Below are positions 35,330-43,882 of a stretch of DNA of 64,000 bases, one piece after another. Source of the DNA: Flagellimonas ochracea (GTDB lineage Bacteria; Bacteroidota; Bacteroidia; Flavobacteriales; Flavobacteriaceae); the NCBI RefSeq assembly GCF_009903685.1, contig NZ_JAAABI010000001.1:248001-312000 (forward strand), written 5' to 3'. Numbering within the stretch: position 1 is the stretch's first letter; every line of letters starts with the position of its first letter. The translations under genes and the position numbers were made by a program. The notes under the pieces are model-generated. The model did no database searches. It was not told where the DNA came from and worked only from the letters and a program-made list of their open reading frames with translations.

Positions 35330-36668
35330 AAAAACGACAAATTATCTGGGAAGGCTTTTACTGGTTGCCATTGCAATTGGATTGGTGCTGGCAACCTTGT
35401 TCAATGGTTTGGAAGCAATATCAGGTGAGCCGATAGCCTTTGACGAAAAGCTGCTCCGTGAAGTTGGTTACTACATCTTTTACTCCATTGTACTGACGTT
35501 TTTGAACAGCCTGTATTTTGATTACATGAACCACAAGGTGGTTTGGAGAAAATACGCCAGATATCGCATATGGATAACAGCATTGGGAGGTATAGCCATC
35601 ACCATGTTGGGTATTTTTTGGATACGTATCACCACAAACATTGGATTTGAAGGTGAAAGTTGGGAAGAGTTCTTAAATGGAGAAAGGCCCATCTTTTATG
35701 TGGTAGCACTTTTAATCACCATAGTGGTCACTGTCTTTTTCCATGCTTTTTATTTTTACAAAAGCTGGCAGGAGAAAAAAGTCAAGGAACAAAAGATCAT
35801 TGCCGGCTCTGCATCTGCCCGTTTCGATGCCTTGAAAAATCAATTGGACCCCCATTTTCTGTTCAACAGCCTTAATGTGCTCACAAGTTTGATAGAAGAA
35901 GAACCCGAACAGGCCCAAAAATTCACGACATCCCTATCCAAGGTGTATCGCTATGTTTTGGAACAGAAAAATAAGGATTTGGTAACAGTAGATGAGGAAC
36001 TCAATTTTGCCAGGACCTATGTACGATTGCTAAAAATGCGATTTGAGGATAGCATTGTTTTTGAGATTCCTGAAAATTGTTCCAATCCCGAGGCCAAAAT
36101 TGTCCCCCTTTCTTTACAGTTGCTTCTGGAAAATGCCGTAAAGCACAACATTGTCACCGCTTCCAAACCTTTGCATATACAAGTTTACGAGCAGGAAGGA
36201 ATGTTGGTGGTCCGTAACAACCTACAAGAAAAACAAGTGGTGAAAAAGAGCAGTGGGGTGGGGCTTCAGAATATTAGGCAGCGGTACAATATTTTGACGG
36301 ATAGGGAAGTGGTCATCAACAAGACCGTAAGTGAATTTAGTGTAGCCCTGCCCATGCTGACCAAACAAATATCTGTAACCGAAACGCAAGAAAACTATAT
36401 AGAGGAAAAAAGGTATCTAAAAGCTAAAGAGAGGGTGAAGGGAATAAAAGATTTTTACAGCAATTTGATCTCGTATTGCATTGTTATTCCTTTTTTGTGG
36501 TGGCTCAATTTTAGGACTACCGATTTCCTATGGGCGTTTTTTCCAACCTTGGGATGGGGGTTCGGTGTATTGGCACATGGAATGGAAGCTTTTGGTTACA
36601 ACCCACTATGGGGGAAACGATGGGAGGAAAGGAAGATTCAGGAGTTGATGGACGAGGACGATTTTTAA
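35322..36668 (+). CDS. LytS-type histidine kinase with C-terminal 2TM domain
   Basis: 448 residues, GTG start overlapping the TPR gene. Four N-terminal transmembrane helices (about residues 8-30, 45-65, 80-100, 125-145), then the His_kinase motif LKNQLDPHFLFNSLNVL with His178, a HATPase (LQLLLENAVKHNIV, SSGVGLQNIRQRYNIL), and finally from about residue 365 a 2TM domain: KAKERVKGIKDFYSNLISYC and GWGFGVLAHGMEAFGYNPLW, KRWEERKIQELM. The tail is homologous to the four stand-alone proteins that follow. The phosphate should go to the LytTR regulator at the end of the operon. Confidence 0.93.
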   Translation: MNRKTTNYLGRLLLVAIAIGLVLATLFNGLEAISGEPIAFDEKLLREVGYYIFYSIVLTFLNSLYFDYMNHKVVWRKYARYRIWITALGGIAITMLGIFWIRITTNIGFEGESWEEFLNGERPIFYVVALLITIVVTVFFHAFYFYKSWQEKKVKEQKIIAGSASARFDALKNQLDPHFLFNSLNVLTSLIEEEPEQAQKFTTSLSKVYRYVLEQKNKDLVTVDEELNFARTYVRLLKMRFEDSIVFEIPENCSNPEAKIVPLSLQLLLENAVKHNIVTASKPLHIQVYEQEGMLVVRNNLQEKQVVKKSSGVGLQNIRQRYNILTDREVVINKTVSEFSVALPMLTKQISVTETQENYIEEKRYLKAKERVKGIKDFYSNLISYCIVIPFLWWLNFRTTDFLWAFFPTLGWGFGVLAHGMEAFGYNPLWGKRWEERKIQELMDEDDF

Positions 36669-36784
36669 AAACGCCAAGTCCTCAATGGTATCGATGAATT
36701 ACTCATTTCTGAAATTCTCATTCAATTCATCCCCAAAAAGCAACAGTTCGCGAATCCTTTTTTCATCCCCTTGAACGATATTTT

Positions 36785-36792
36785 TAAGTTTG
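36785..36792 (+). promoter_or_regulatory. Possible internal promoter (-7 box) before the 2TM genes
   Basis: TAAGTTTG matches TAnnTTTG exactly, 47 bases ahead of the first 2TM start at 36839. A TTG lies only about 12 bases upstream, too close for a usual -33 element, so the promoter is uncertain. Confidence 0.3.
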
Positions 36793-36838
36793 ATTCATGA
36801 ACGACGAATCAAGTACACATCAATCAAAAAAATCGAAC

Positions 36839-37117
36839 ATGGAAAACATAACGGATTACAAATACAAAAAAGCAAAGCAGAAAGTGGAATGCATTAAATC
36901 CTTTCATATCCACTTAACGGTCTATGTTATTGTGATTTCTTTTTTAACTTTTATCAATTACATGACCACAGATTACTTTTGGGTGATTTTTCCAGCCTTA
37001 GGATGGGGTGTGGGACTGATAGGACACTGGCTACACGTCTACGGAACCGATTATTTCTTAGGGAGCAATTGGGAAAAGCGCAAGATCCAACAATTCATGG
37101 ACAAGGAAGAATTCTAA
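36839..37117 (+). CDS. 2TM domain protein 1
   Basis: 92 residues from ATG 36839 (MENITDYKYKKAKQKVECIK). An upstream in-frame ATG at 36797 exists, but paralogues start about 12 residues before the A-K/R-x-R/K-V motif, favouring 36839. Two transmembrane helices (FHIHLTVYVIVISFLTFINY; YFWVIFPALGWGVGLIGHWL) are joined by a short loop, and the tail WEKRKIQQFMDKEEF is the family signature. First of four tandem paralogues between the kinase and its regulator. Function unknown; a membrane partner of the kinase is inferred from the kinase carrying the same domain. Confidence 0.85.
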   Translation: MENITDYKYKKAKQKVECIKSFHIHLTVYVIVISFLTFINYMTTDYFWVIFPALGWGVGLIGHWLHVYGTDYFLGSNWEKRKIQQFMDKEEF

Positions 37118-37157
37118 TGAAGCCTTATCTTTAAGAAGCATCAATAAAACCAACATT

Positions 37158-37460
37158 ATGGAAAACAACAACAAAGAGAGCAAATACATAAGGGCCAAAG
37201 AACGCGTGGACGAACTAAAAAAATTCTATGCCAATTTGTGGTCGTACATTTTGGTTATATCCGTATTGGCCTTGATCAATTATCTTACCAATGGATTTAG
37301 TTACATGTGGTTTTTATGGGCCGCATTTGGTTGGGGAATTGGCGTGTTTTTTCATGCCATAGGAACTTTTAACTTAAATCCATTTTTTGGCAAAGGCTGG
37401 GAAGAACGTAAAATCAAAGAGCTAATGAACGATGAAGATGAAACAAAAAAATGGAGATGA
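37158..37460 (+). CDS. 2TM domain protein 2
   Basis: 100 residues. Same layout: MENNNKESKYIRAKERVDEL, first helix WSYILVISVLALINYLT, second helix WFLWAAFGWGIGVFFHAIG, then NLNPFFGKGWEERKIKELMN. This copy is the most like the kinase tail (KAKERV, NPL/FWGK, WEERKI). It lies 40 bases after copy 1 and its end overlaps the region just before the start of copy 3. Confidence 0.87.
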   Translation: MENNNKESKYIRAKERVDELKKFYANLWSYILVISVLALINYLTNGFSYMWFLWAAFGWGIGVFFHAIGTFNLNPFFGKGWEERKIKELMNDEDETKKWR

Positions 37461-37462
37461 TT

Positions 37463-37765
37463 ATGGGTGTGGAGCAAAACAAACTGGAGCGGGCCAAAAA
37501 ACGTGTCGATGAAATAAAGGGGTTCTACGTGCATCTTTCAATATATATAGTCATAAATGCATTTGTTTTAGTCAATATCTATCTCAACACTGACCGTTTT
37601 TGGCAATGGCCCCATTTCGTCACCTTGTTCGGCTGGGGAATTGGGTTGGCGCTCCATGCCTCCAAAACATTTGGATTTAATCCCTTGTTTGGCAAAAAAT
37701 GGGAAGAGCGGCAGATTCAAAAGTATATCGATGAGGACAAAAAGAAAATGGATAAGTTCAAATAA
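37463..37765 (+). CDS. 2TM domain protein 3
   Basis: 100 residues. I chose ATG 37463 (MGVEQNKLERAKKRVDEIKG) because it has exactly the same length before the KRV motif as copy 4; ATGs at 37451 and 37457 overlap the previous stop. Helices HLSIYIVINAFVLVNIYL and WPHFVTLFGWGIGLALHA, tail GFNPLFGKKWEERQIQKYID. Two bases separate it from both neighbours, indicating tight translational coupling. Confidence 0.87.
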   Translation: MGVEQNKLERAKKRVDEIKGFYVHLSIYIVINAFVLVNIYLNTDRFWQWPHFVTLFGWGIGLALHASKTFGFNPLFGKKWEERQIQKYIDEDKKKMDKFK

Positions 37766-37767
37766 GA

Positions 37768-38109
37768 ATGGAAAACGAAATCATCAGACTGGAGCGGGCA
37801 AGGAAGAGAGTGGGCCAGTTAAAGAAATTCTACTCTCATATTATGATTTACATTGTGGTCAATATCGCACTAGTTGTCCTTAAATTGCATTTGTTTGAAA
37901 GCCTAAGGGATTGGGGTAACGGTATTGAATTCCACGAAGTACATTGGACAGATCGAAAAATCATATCCACCCCTTTAATTTGGGGAGTCTTCCTTATTGG
38001 TCACGGAATTTGGGTTTACAGTAGGCCTTTGACAAGAAGGTGGGAAGAAAGACAGATTAAAAAATATATGGCAAAGGAGGAAGAGGAAGAGTTAAAGCGT
38101 TACAGGTAG
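37768..38109 (+). CDS. 2TM domain protein 4, with extended loop
   Basis: 113 residues, MENEIIRLERARKRVGQLKK. The first helix is IMIYIVVNIALVVLKLHLF. The inter-helix loop is longer than in the other copies (SLRDWGNGIEFHEVHWTDRK) and is acidic and His-containing. The second helix is IISTPLIWGVFLIGHGIWVY and the tail RRWEERQIKKYMAKEEEEEL. This copy lacks the GWG in helix 2. It is the most diverged member, directly before the response regulator (14-base gap). Confidence 0.85.
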   Translation: MENEIIRLERARKRVGQLKKFYSHIMIYIVVNIALVVLKLHLFESLRDWGNGIEFHEVHWTDRKIISTPLIWGVFLIGHGIWVYSRPLTRRWEERQIKKYMAKEEEEELKRYR

Positions 38110-38123
38110 TTAAAGGGACAAAA

Positions 38124-38879
38124 ATGAACGTAATTATCATAGAAGACGAAAAACCAGCAGCAAGAAGACTGAACAGGTTGCTGGAGCAACTGAATGTACA
38201 AGTATCCATAATGCTCCATTCCGTCGATGAATCCATTGAATGGTTTCAGAACAATCCACATCCCGATCTCATTTTTCTGGACATTCAATTGTCAGATGGG
38301 CTTTCTTTTGAAATTTTTGATATGGTAGAGGTGCAAAGTGCCGTTATTTTCACCACTGCTTTTGATGAATATGCATTGCAGGCCTTCAAGTTGAACAGCA
38401 TCGATTATTTGCTAAAACCCATTGATGATGAAGAGCTGGAAAGAGCCGTCAAAAAATACCGAAATCTTAAGTTGGGATCGCAACAAATTTCCATCGATTT
38501 TGAAGACATAAAAAAGCTTTTGGTGAATCCTTTGGAACGGGAATACAAAAAACGTTTTACGGTGAAGGTGGGTCAGCATCTAAAAATTTTAAATGCCGAT
38601 GATGTGGAAAGTTTTTATAGTGAAAACAAAGGAACCTATGCGGCCACTTCCGACGGTAGAAATTATTTGTTGGATACCACCCTTGAGCAATTGGAAGAGG
38701 AGTTGTCCCCAGAAACGTTCTTTAGGGTCAGTAGAAAGTTTTATGTGAACTTGAACCATATAAAGGACATAGTAGCTTACACCAATTCTCGGTTAAAAAT
38801 AAATCTAAATCGGTTTGATGAGCAAGAAATAATTGTGAGCAGAGAACGCGTAAGAGACTTTAAGTTATGGTTGGAATAA
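38124..38879 (+). CDS. LytTR-family response regulator
   Basis: 251 residues. Receiver domain with acidic EDE (residues 7-9), phospho-acceptor Asp53 (LIFLDIQLSDG), Thr in VIFTTAFDEYALQAFKLNS and Lys in LLKPID. The C-terminal LytTR DNA-binding domain (about residues 145-250) contains RFTVKVGQHLKILNADDVES, FYSENKGTYAATSDGRNYLL and FRVSRKFYVNLNHIKDIV. Cognate regulator of the LytS-type kinase encoded at the front of this operon. Its targets are unknown; it may regulate the operon itself. Confidence 0.94.
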   Translation: MNVIIIEDEKPAARRLNRLLEQLNVQVSIMLHSVDESIEWFQNNPHPDLIFLDIQLSDGLSFEIFDMVEVQSAVIFTTAFDEYALQAFKLNSIDYLLKPIDDEELERAVKKYRNLKLGSQQISIDFEDIKKLLVNPLEREYKKRFTVKVGQHLKILNADDVESFYSENKGTYAATSDGRNYLLDTTLEQLEEELSPETFFRVSRKFYVNLNHIKDIVAYTNSRLKINLNRFDEQEIIVSRERVRDFKLWLE

Positions 38880-38969
38880 AATTAATCAAAAATCTGGAAA
38901 TCAATTTATTGATTAGTTTAAAAAATAACTATAAATTTTCCTTATAGCTGATTTTTCGGGCTAAAATTT

Positions 38970-40160
38970 TTAAGAATCCTCTACGCGGTTTTCATCAAAA
39001 GCAGAAGGAAGTAATTTGGGGATTAGTTTGATAAAAATGGGCAGCAAAACGGCTCCACCTGGTAGCATAAAAATGGCCAAGGAAGGGATGCTCTTAAAAA
39101 CATCAATCAATTGTTTTTGTACTTTTTTCCTTTCTTCCGGATCCAAATCCTTTACCGTGGACTTGGATAAAAGTGCAACCAATTCACGACTTTCTGCGAG
39201 CTCTTTTTTGAGTCTTTTGCTGTTTCTCAGAATCAATTTACTTACACTTTTGGACATGCCTTCGTAGAACTGAAGCGCTAAATTTTTATCGTTTAAGTAG
39301 GATACCCTCGGGGCATTTTTTTCAAAAAAATCTTGAATAAAACTTACAGCTGATTTTACTTCTTTTTTGGATTTTTCCAAGTCTTTTCCAAGTCCTAAAA
39401 TGTAATCGGTTTCGGTACGGTCCAATGATTTATCTTCCCAAATCGTCAAACAGGCCATATCCAAAAAGTAATCTTTCTCATACTTGGTGAAGTTCTTCCT
39501 TAGCAACTCGGTGTAAGAGCCATTAAATTCGTTTTCATTCAAGTTCACATAGGTCAGCGAGGCATCTAAAAGTTGGATGAGTTTCTCATCGGTTTCATGT
39601 GTTTTTTTTGAACTTAGGGCTTTGTAGACAATATTCATGGTAGCATACTCCAGTAATTGGGCATGCTGCATGGTTTTTCCAGGATTGTTCAGATAATGCT
39701 GGAAGATCAAGATATCAACAAACAATAACGAGTTGGTAAGGCTGTTTCCAAAAGCTCGGCTAAAGGCATTGCCACCCAAATAAATTCTTGAATCTATCAA
39801 TTTCTCCAGCTGTGATGCCGTATGCGTACCACTCAATATTTTGTTCAAAAAAGAAATTTTACCCACATCCAAGGATTGGTAATAACCGAAAACGGTATTG
39901 ACAAAAGTGTCAAAGTCTTTTTTCCCCGTTTCGAACAAATGGGTAAAGTATAGCGCGGTAAGCAAATTGATTTTGGCCACTTCATCTTCAGTGAGCGAGT
40001 GCTCTACATCAATGAAATTGGCAATTTCCAAATGAATTCCGTAGACAAACCCATTGTTTTTAAGCTGGAGATAGAGGTCTTCAAAGCTCTCAAAAGCCTT
40101 GGATTTATGAACTACAAGGTGTCCAAACTTATTTATCCAACCGGAAGCAGATGGGTTCAT
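38970..40160 (-). CDS. LETM1-related biofilm-associated protein
   Basis: 396 residues. The N-terminus MNPSASGWINKFGHLVVHKS is characteristic of the Flavobacteriia family annotated under this name. A long helical body follows, and the C-terminal part (LILRNSKRLKKELAESRELV, VKDLDPEERKKVQKQLIDVF, SLAIFMLPGGAVLLPIFIKL) resembles the ribosome-binding region and single transmembrane helix of mitochondrial LETM1. The family is linked to biofilm by annotation only. It is convergent with the LytTR gene. Confidence 0.85.
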   Translation of the reverse strand: MNPSASGWINKFGHLVVHKSKAFESFEDLYLQLKNNGFVYGIHLEIANFIDVEHSLTEDEVAKINLLTALYFTHLFETGKKDFDTFVNTVFGYYQSLDVGKISFLNKILSGTHTASQLEKLIDSRIYLGGNAFSRAFGNSLTNSLLFVDILIFQHYLNNPGKTMQHAQLLEYATMNIVYKALSSKKTHETDEKLIQLLDASLTYVNLNENEFNGSYTELLRKNFTKYEKDYFLDMACLTIWEDKSLDRTETDYILGLGKDLEKSKKEVKSAVSFIQDFFEKNAPRVSYLNDKNLALQFYEGMSKSVSKLILRNSKRLKKELAESRELVALLSKSTVKDLDPEERKKVQKQLIDVFKSIPSLAIFMLPGGAVLLPIFIKLIPKLLPSAFDENRVEDS

Positions 40161-40245
40161 GGGAAAAATTATAACTCAAAGTAAGGCAAAATAGGCTACT
40201 TTATGGAAATAAAGTGGCCTTTACCATTAAAAAAAGGTTGCTTTT

Positions 40246-40764
40246 TTATGTATCCAATTGTGACGACTCTTCTTCCGGCTGAAGAATTTCTATACCTTTT
40301 TGAATCACTAAATTGGTAGGTATGGTAATTCTCCTCCCATCATCGGTTCTCATGAAAAGATAAAAACCACTGAGGTCTTCCACTTTTCCTGTCCAATCAA
40401 AATCCTTGTCCAGCACTCGTATGCGGTCGCCCAAACGTAGCGGGTGGTTAAAAAAGAGGATGACACTTGCAGTTAAATTGGAAAGTATGGACCACTGGGC
40501 CACAAAACCGACACCCAAAATGGCCAAAATAGAGGAAAGGAAAACAGAGAAATCTTGGAGATTAACCCCCCAAATTATAGAAAGACCTACTAAGGCTAGA
40601 CCATAGAACAACAGGTTATGCAGATAAAAAATAATTTTTCGGTTGTTCATATCGATGGAACTTAGCCTGCCAAATCGCCGTATGGCACGTTTGCCAAGTG
40701 AATTCACAACAAAGATGAAGACCAACAAAACCGCAGTTAAAAGAACTTCCGTTTTAAAAGACAT
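40246..40764 (-). CDS. Small MscS-type mechanosensitive channel protein
   Basis: 172 residues from ATG 40764 (MSFKTEVLL); an ATG four codons upstream is possible. Two or three transmembrane helices, then the MscS pore helix and beta domain (FSVFLSSILAILGVGFVAQW, SILSNLTASVILFFNHPLRL, GDRIRVLDKDFDWTGKVEDL, TIPTNLVIQKGIEIL). It is much shorter than E. coli MscS (286 residues) and lacks the large C-terminal vestibule, as is common in this small subgroup. Divergent from CorA. Confidence 0.88.
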   Translation of the reverse strand: MSFKTEVLLTAVLLVFIFVVNSLGKRAIRRFGRLSSIDMNNRKIIFYLHNLLFYGLALVGLSIIWGVNLQDFSVFLSSILAILGVGFVAQWSILSNLTASVILFFNHPLRLGDRIRVLDKDFDWTGKVEDLSGFYLFMRTDDGRRITIPTNLVIQKGIEILQPEEESSQLDT

Positions 40765-40846
40765 GATATCAACCATAGGCTATACTTGCTAAATTTGACT
40801 TAACTTATTGCTCTAAACTACGAATAACCCTTTTTATTTTAATGCG

Positions 40847-41824
40847 ATGGCCACAGAATTTGAAAACAATACATGGGTAATCAATTATTCCTTTGAAAGC
40901 TACTATGACCGTAAGTTTTCCATGGAAAATGACAGCCAACTGTCTAAGACGGATAAAACGATAACCTGGGTAAATACTTATGGATTGGACTATCCGGATG
41001 AATTCAGGCAGATTGTTTTGGGCAATGAACTTGATGATTTTCTACTTAGGTTATTGCTGAACCCCAATTTGGGAAACAAGGTAATAGAACTCGAGGATCA
41101 ACTTTTTTTGGCCGTTCGGATTTTAAAGACTGAAGACAATGAACTGGAAGCAGAGCAGATGTTCTTTGTAGTGGCCAAAGACTTTGTTTGGTGTATTCAA
41201 GAAAAACAGGGTGACCATTTTGATTGGATCAGGCAACGAATTTTTGACAATAAAGGGATCATTCGAAAAAAGAAAGCCGATTACCTACTCTTTTTTATCC
41301 TGGAAACCATCGTGAACAATTATAAGCAGAAGTACAAGGAACTGGTCATTATAGAGGATTTGGTATATACCACAAAACAAGAGCCTACTCCCCAGTTTAT
41401 GGTGGAAGTGGAGCAAAAAAAAGCAACCATCCATCAATTTAAAAAGGCAGGTCACGGATTGCGGGATATTGTGGTAAAGTTGGACAGTGTAGAAGTAAAA
41501 GGGTTCCAGACCAAATATTTTAATGAGCTCAGGGAACAAATCAATGGGCTATTGAACGAAATAGAATCGGATATTCAGGAATTGGAAAGTCAGATCAATC
41601 TATTTTTCAGTGTTCAAGGACATAGATTGAATGAGGTTATGAAGACCTTGACCATTTTTTCGGTAGTTTTTATTCCTCTTACCTTTTTGGCTGGAATTTA
41701 TGGAATGAACTTTGACCATATGCCCGAGTTAAATTGGACCAACGGATATTTTATGCTATTGGGCGTTATGTTCCTTGTTGCCCTGATCACCATCCTTATA
41801 TTCAAACGTAAGAAGTGGTTTTAA
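40847..41824 (+). CDS. corA: CorA family divalent cation transporter
   Basis: 325 residues. A soluble N-terminal alpha/beta funnel (LAVRILKTEDNELEAEQMFF, VVAKDFVWCIQEKQGDHFDW), a long helix region, and two C-terminal transmembrane helices with the selectivity motif YGMNFDHMPEL at the end of the first. The last helix ends in IFKRKKWF, the usual basic tail. It should transport Mg2+ or a related divalent ion. Confidence 0.93.
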   Translation: MATEFENNTWVINYSFESYYDRKFSMENDSQLSKTDKTITWVNTYGLDYPDEFRQIVLGNELDDFLLRLLLNPNLGNKVIELEDQLFLAVRILKTEDNELEAEQMFFVVAKDFVWCIQEKQGDHFDWIRQRIFDNKGIIRKKKADYLLFFILETIVNNYKQKYKELVIIEDLVYTTKQEPTPQFMVEVEQKKATIHQFKKAGHGLRDIVVKLDSVEVKGFQTKYFNELREQINGLLNEIESDIQELESQINLFFSVQGHRLNEVMKTLTIFSVVFIPLTFLAGIYGMNFDHMPELNWTNGYFMLLGVMFLVALITILIFKRKKWF

Positions 41825-42016
41825 GATTGATTTTTAGAACTTAGTTCCACTCTTAGCAGTTAGCTTAGGCACCATGAAACCTCAAAAAAAGCATTAAAAG
41901 CTCGAATACAACGGTATATGGAGAAAAGCTTTTTTTTACCCTAACGCCTACAATGATAAACATCATATTCCTTAAAAAAAGTGGAAGGTAATTTTGCCAG
42001 AACCTTAAAACACAAT

Positions 42017-42670
42017 ATGATGAGAAAAACTGTAACAATTGCAATAGCTTTTTTAATGGGATTTGCAAACCTCGCATTGGCCCAAAATGCCTCAGATGAC
42101 AATGATGGAAGCAAATGGCAATTTCGATTGCGAGGAATTGTCGTTACTCCAGATGAAAGCGCGGATATTGAGGCCATTGGCGGAGATGTGGACATTTCCA
42201 CCGCTTTTGTACCTGAGTTGGACATCTCCTACTTCTTTGATGAAAACTGGTCTGTGGAACTGATTCTGGCCACTGCCAAGCACGATGTAGAGGCCGTAGG
42301 GACTGCTGCGGGCGATATAGATTTGGGACATGTGTGGTTGCTCCCTCCAACATTAACGGGCCAATACCATTTTACAGGCAGTGATTTTGTACCATACTTG
42401 GGTGCCGGGGTAAATCTGACCCTCTTTTATGGAGTGGATGAAGGACCTGTTGCCGATGACGTGGAATACGATACAGCCCTTGGTTTTGCGCTTCAAGGTG
42501 GTTTTGACTTCATGCTCAATGATAAATGGTTCTTGAACTTGGATGTTAAAAAATTGTTTTTGAACACGAGGGCCACTGTGGATGCAACCACCGCACTTGG
42601 AGCCACTGTGGATGCTGACGTGGACATTAATCCATGGATTTTTGGTTTTGGCGTTGGCGTGAAACTATAA
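42017..42670 (+). CDS. OmpW family outer-membrane protein
   Basis: About 218 residues. The start is ATG-ATG at 42017/42020 with signal peptide MRKTVTIAIAFLMGFANLAL. The mature barrel starts WQFRLRGIVVTPDESADIEA, followed by VPELDISYFFDENWSVELIL and TLTGQYHFTGSDFVPYLGAG, all OmpW hallmarks, and ends in FGFGVGVKL. An eight-stranded barrel for small hydrophobic compounds in other bacteria. A terminator follows. Confidence 0.92.
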   Translation: MMRKTVTIAIAFLMGFANLALAQNASDDNDGSKWQFRLRGIVVTPDESADIEAIGGDVDISTAFVPELDISYFFDENWSVELILATAKHDVEAVGTAAGDIDLGHVWLLPPTLTGQYHFTGSDFVPYLGAGVNLTLFYGVDEGPVADDVEYDTALGFALQGGFDFMLNDKWFLNLDVKKLFLNTRATVDATTALGATVDADVDINPWIFGFGVGVKL

Positions 42671-42702
42671 TAGGATAGGATTTAGGTCAGATTATAAACA
42701 AG

Positions 42703-42731
42703 AACGGCTTGGAATTCCCAAGCCGTTTTTA
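42703..42731 (+). terminator. Rho-independent terminator of the OmpW gene
   Basis: AACGGCTTGG-AATTC-CCAAGCCGTT followed by a short T-run, 33 bases past the stop. Confidence 0.88.
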
Positions 42732-42739
42732 TGTCAGTG

Positions 42740-43738
42740 TCAGTAGGCGAGATTTAATCGAAATCCATACACCTTTAACTCACCTTGGTTGAAATCCAAA
42801 TCTTTAGACCTCTCAAAACCTAATTTTTCATACATTTTCCATGCAATTTTCATGTAATCTGTGGTGTGGATAATGAGTTGTTGATTGCCGAAACTTTTGG
42901 CTTTTTCAATACAAATTTTGCTCAATGCCTTTCCCACCCCTAATCCCCTTGCATAGGGAGCCACTGCCAAAAGTCGAAACCCAGAAGCATTTTTTTCCGT
43001 TGGTGCCGTACCTCCAGAACCGTAGTACTGCATGTCGTCAAAATAGAGTACAGCACCTAAAAGTCTTTCTTCAGTAGTTACCGCCACCAAAAGTTCAGTA
43101 TTTGGATTTTTGGTGAACGAACCAATATTGGCCAAAGAGTCATAATAGGAGGGCTGTTCATCTGGTTTTGGAAATCCCTTCAAATTGGAATATACATTGA
43201 CCATCAACTGACCAACTGCTTTTAATTCGGATGGTTTTACATTTCTGATAATAAAATGCCGCTTTGCTCCAAAGTGTTCATCATAGCGTTCTTTGAAGCT
43301 TCTTTCTTCAAACCTTCGTTCCAAGCTGTCAAGTTGTTCAAGAAAACTTTCAGGCACCAAATCTTTTAGTATTTCTTCTATCCGAAACCATTCCCTCTCA
43401 AAATCCTTCAATGCAGTTTTACCTTTTTTGGAAAGTTGGATTATCGTTTTTCGGGCATCGTTGGAATCCTTAAAACTATCCAAATATCCATGGGCTTTCA
43501 TTTTGCGGGTTATTTTGATCAATGCAGGATGTGAAAAGCCCAATACAGTGGCCATTTCCGTTACCGTAAGTCTATTCCTATCTTTTAAAAGCAAGAAAAC
43601 AACATGCCAGTTTGGCTCTATGGTCAACTGCAATCGGTTGTAGTGTTCTACCGTGGAAGAGGCTATTTTTTCATTCATCCTTTTCATACGCGCGGTGAAA
43701 CCCAGATGGCTCAATTCGGTAAGAAAGTCGTTGTGCAT
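42740..43738 (-). CDS. MarR-GNAT fusion: regulator with acetyltransferase domain
   Basis: 332 residues. The N-terminal MarR winged helix (about residues 25-135) contains WHVVFLLLKDRNRLTVTEMA, LGFSHPALIKITRKMKAHGY and SNDARKTIIQLSKKGKT. The C-terminal GNAT domain (about 165-330) contains LLAVAPYARGLGVGKALSKI with the acetyl-CoA loop and AWKMYEKLGF. Such fusions are annotated as bifunctional HTH/GNAT proteins; the acetylated substrate is unknown. A perfect 20-base palindrome 30 bases upstream of the start codon is the obvious autoregulatory site. Confidence 0.92.
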   Translation of the reverse strand: MHNDFLTELSHLGFTARMKRMNEKIASSTVEHYNRLQLTIEPNWHVVFLLLKDRNRLTVTEMATVLGFSHPALIKITRKMKAHGYLDSFKDSNDARKTIIQLSKKGKTALKDFEREWFRIEEILKDLVPESFLEQLDSLERRFEERSFKERYDEHFGAKRHFIIRNVKPSELKAVGQLMVNVYSNLKGFPKPDEQPSYYDSLANIGSFTKNPNTELLVAVTTEERLLGAVLYFDDMQYYGSGGTAPTEKNASGFRLLAVAPYARGLGVGKALSKICIEKAKSFGNQQLIIHTTDYMKIAWKMYEKLGFERSKDLDFNQGELKVYGFRLNLAY

Positions 43739-43767
43739 GGAGATATTTTAGCTACAAATATATAAAA

Positions 43768-43787
43768 TTCCGTAACTGGTTACGGAA
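43768..43787. promoter_or_regulatory. Perfect 20-base palindrome, candidate MarR operator
   Basis: TTCCGTAACTGGTTACGGAA lies 30 bases upstream of the MarR-GNAT start. MarR dimers bind palindromes of about this length overlapping their own promoters, so autoregulation is the natural reading. Confidence 0.65.
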
Positions 43788-43836
43788 AATTATGACATCC
43801 ATAGTAGATAAAGGGATATCCAACGTTCAGAAAGCA

Positions 43837-43861
43837 AAAAAGCCGCAATCTGCGGCTTTTT
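43837..43861 (-). terminator. Terminator of sodC, symmetrical
   Basis: AAAAAGCCGCA-ATC-TGCGGCTTTTT, 22 bases after the sodC stop on the minus strand; it could also work on the plus strand. Confidence 0.88.
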
Positions 43862-43882
43862 CATTAAAAATTTAGGTACTTG

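Noticed and set aside
38899-38914. AATCAATTTATTGATT hairpin between LytTR and LETM1-related genes
   Set aside because: Pure A/T-rich palindrome without a clear T-run; could be chance in this base composition, so not called as a terminator or operator.
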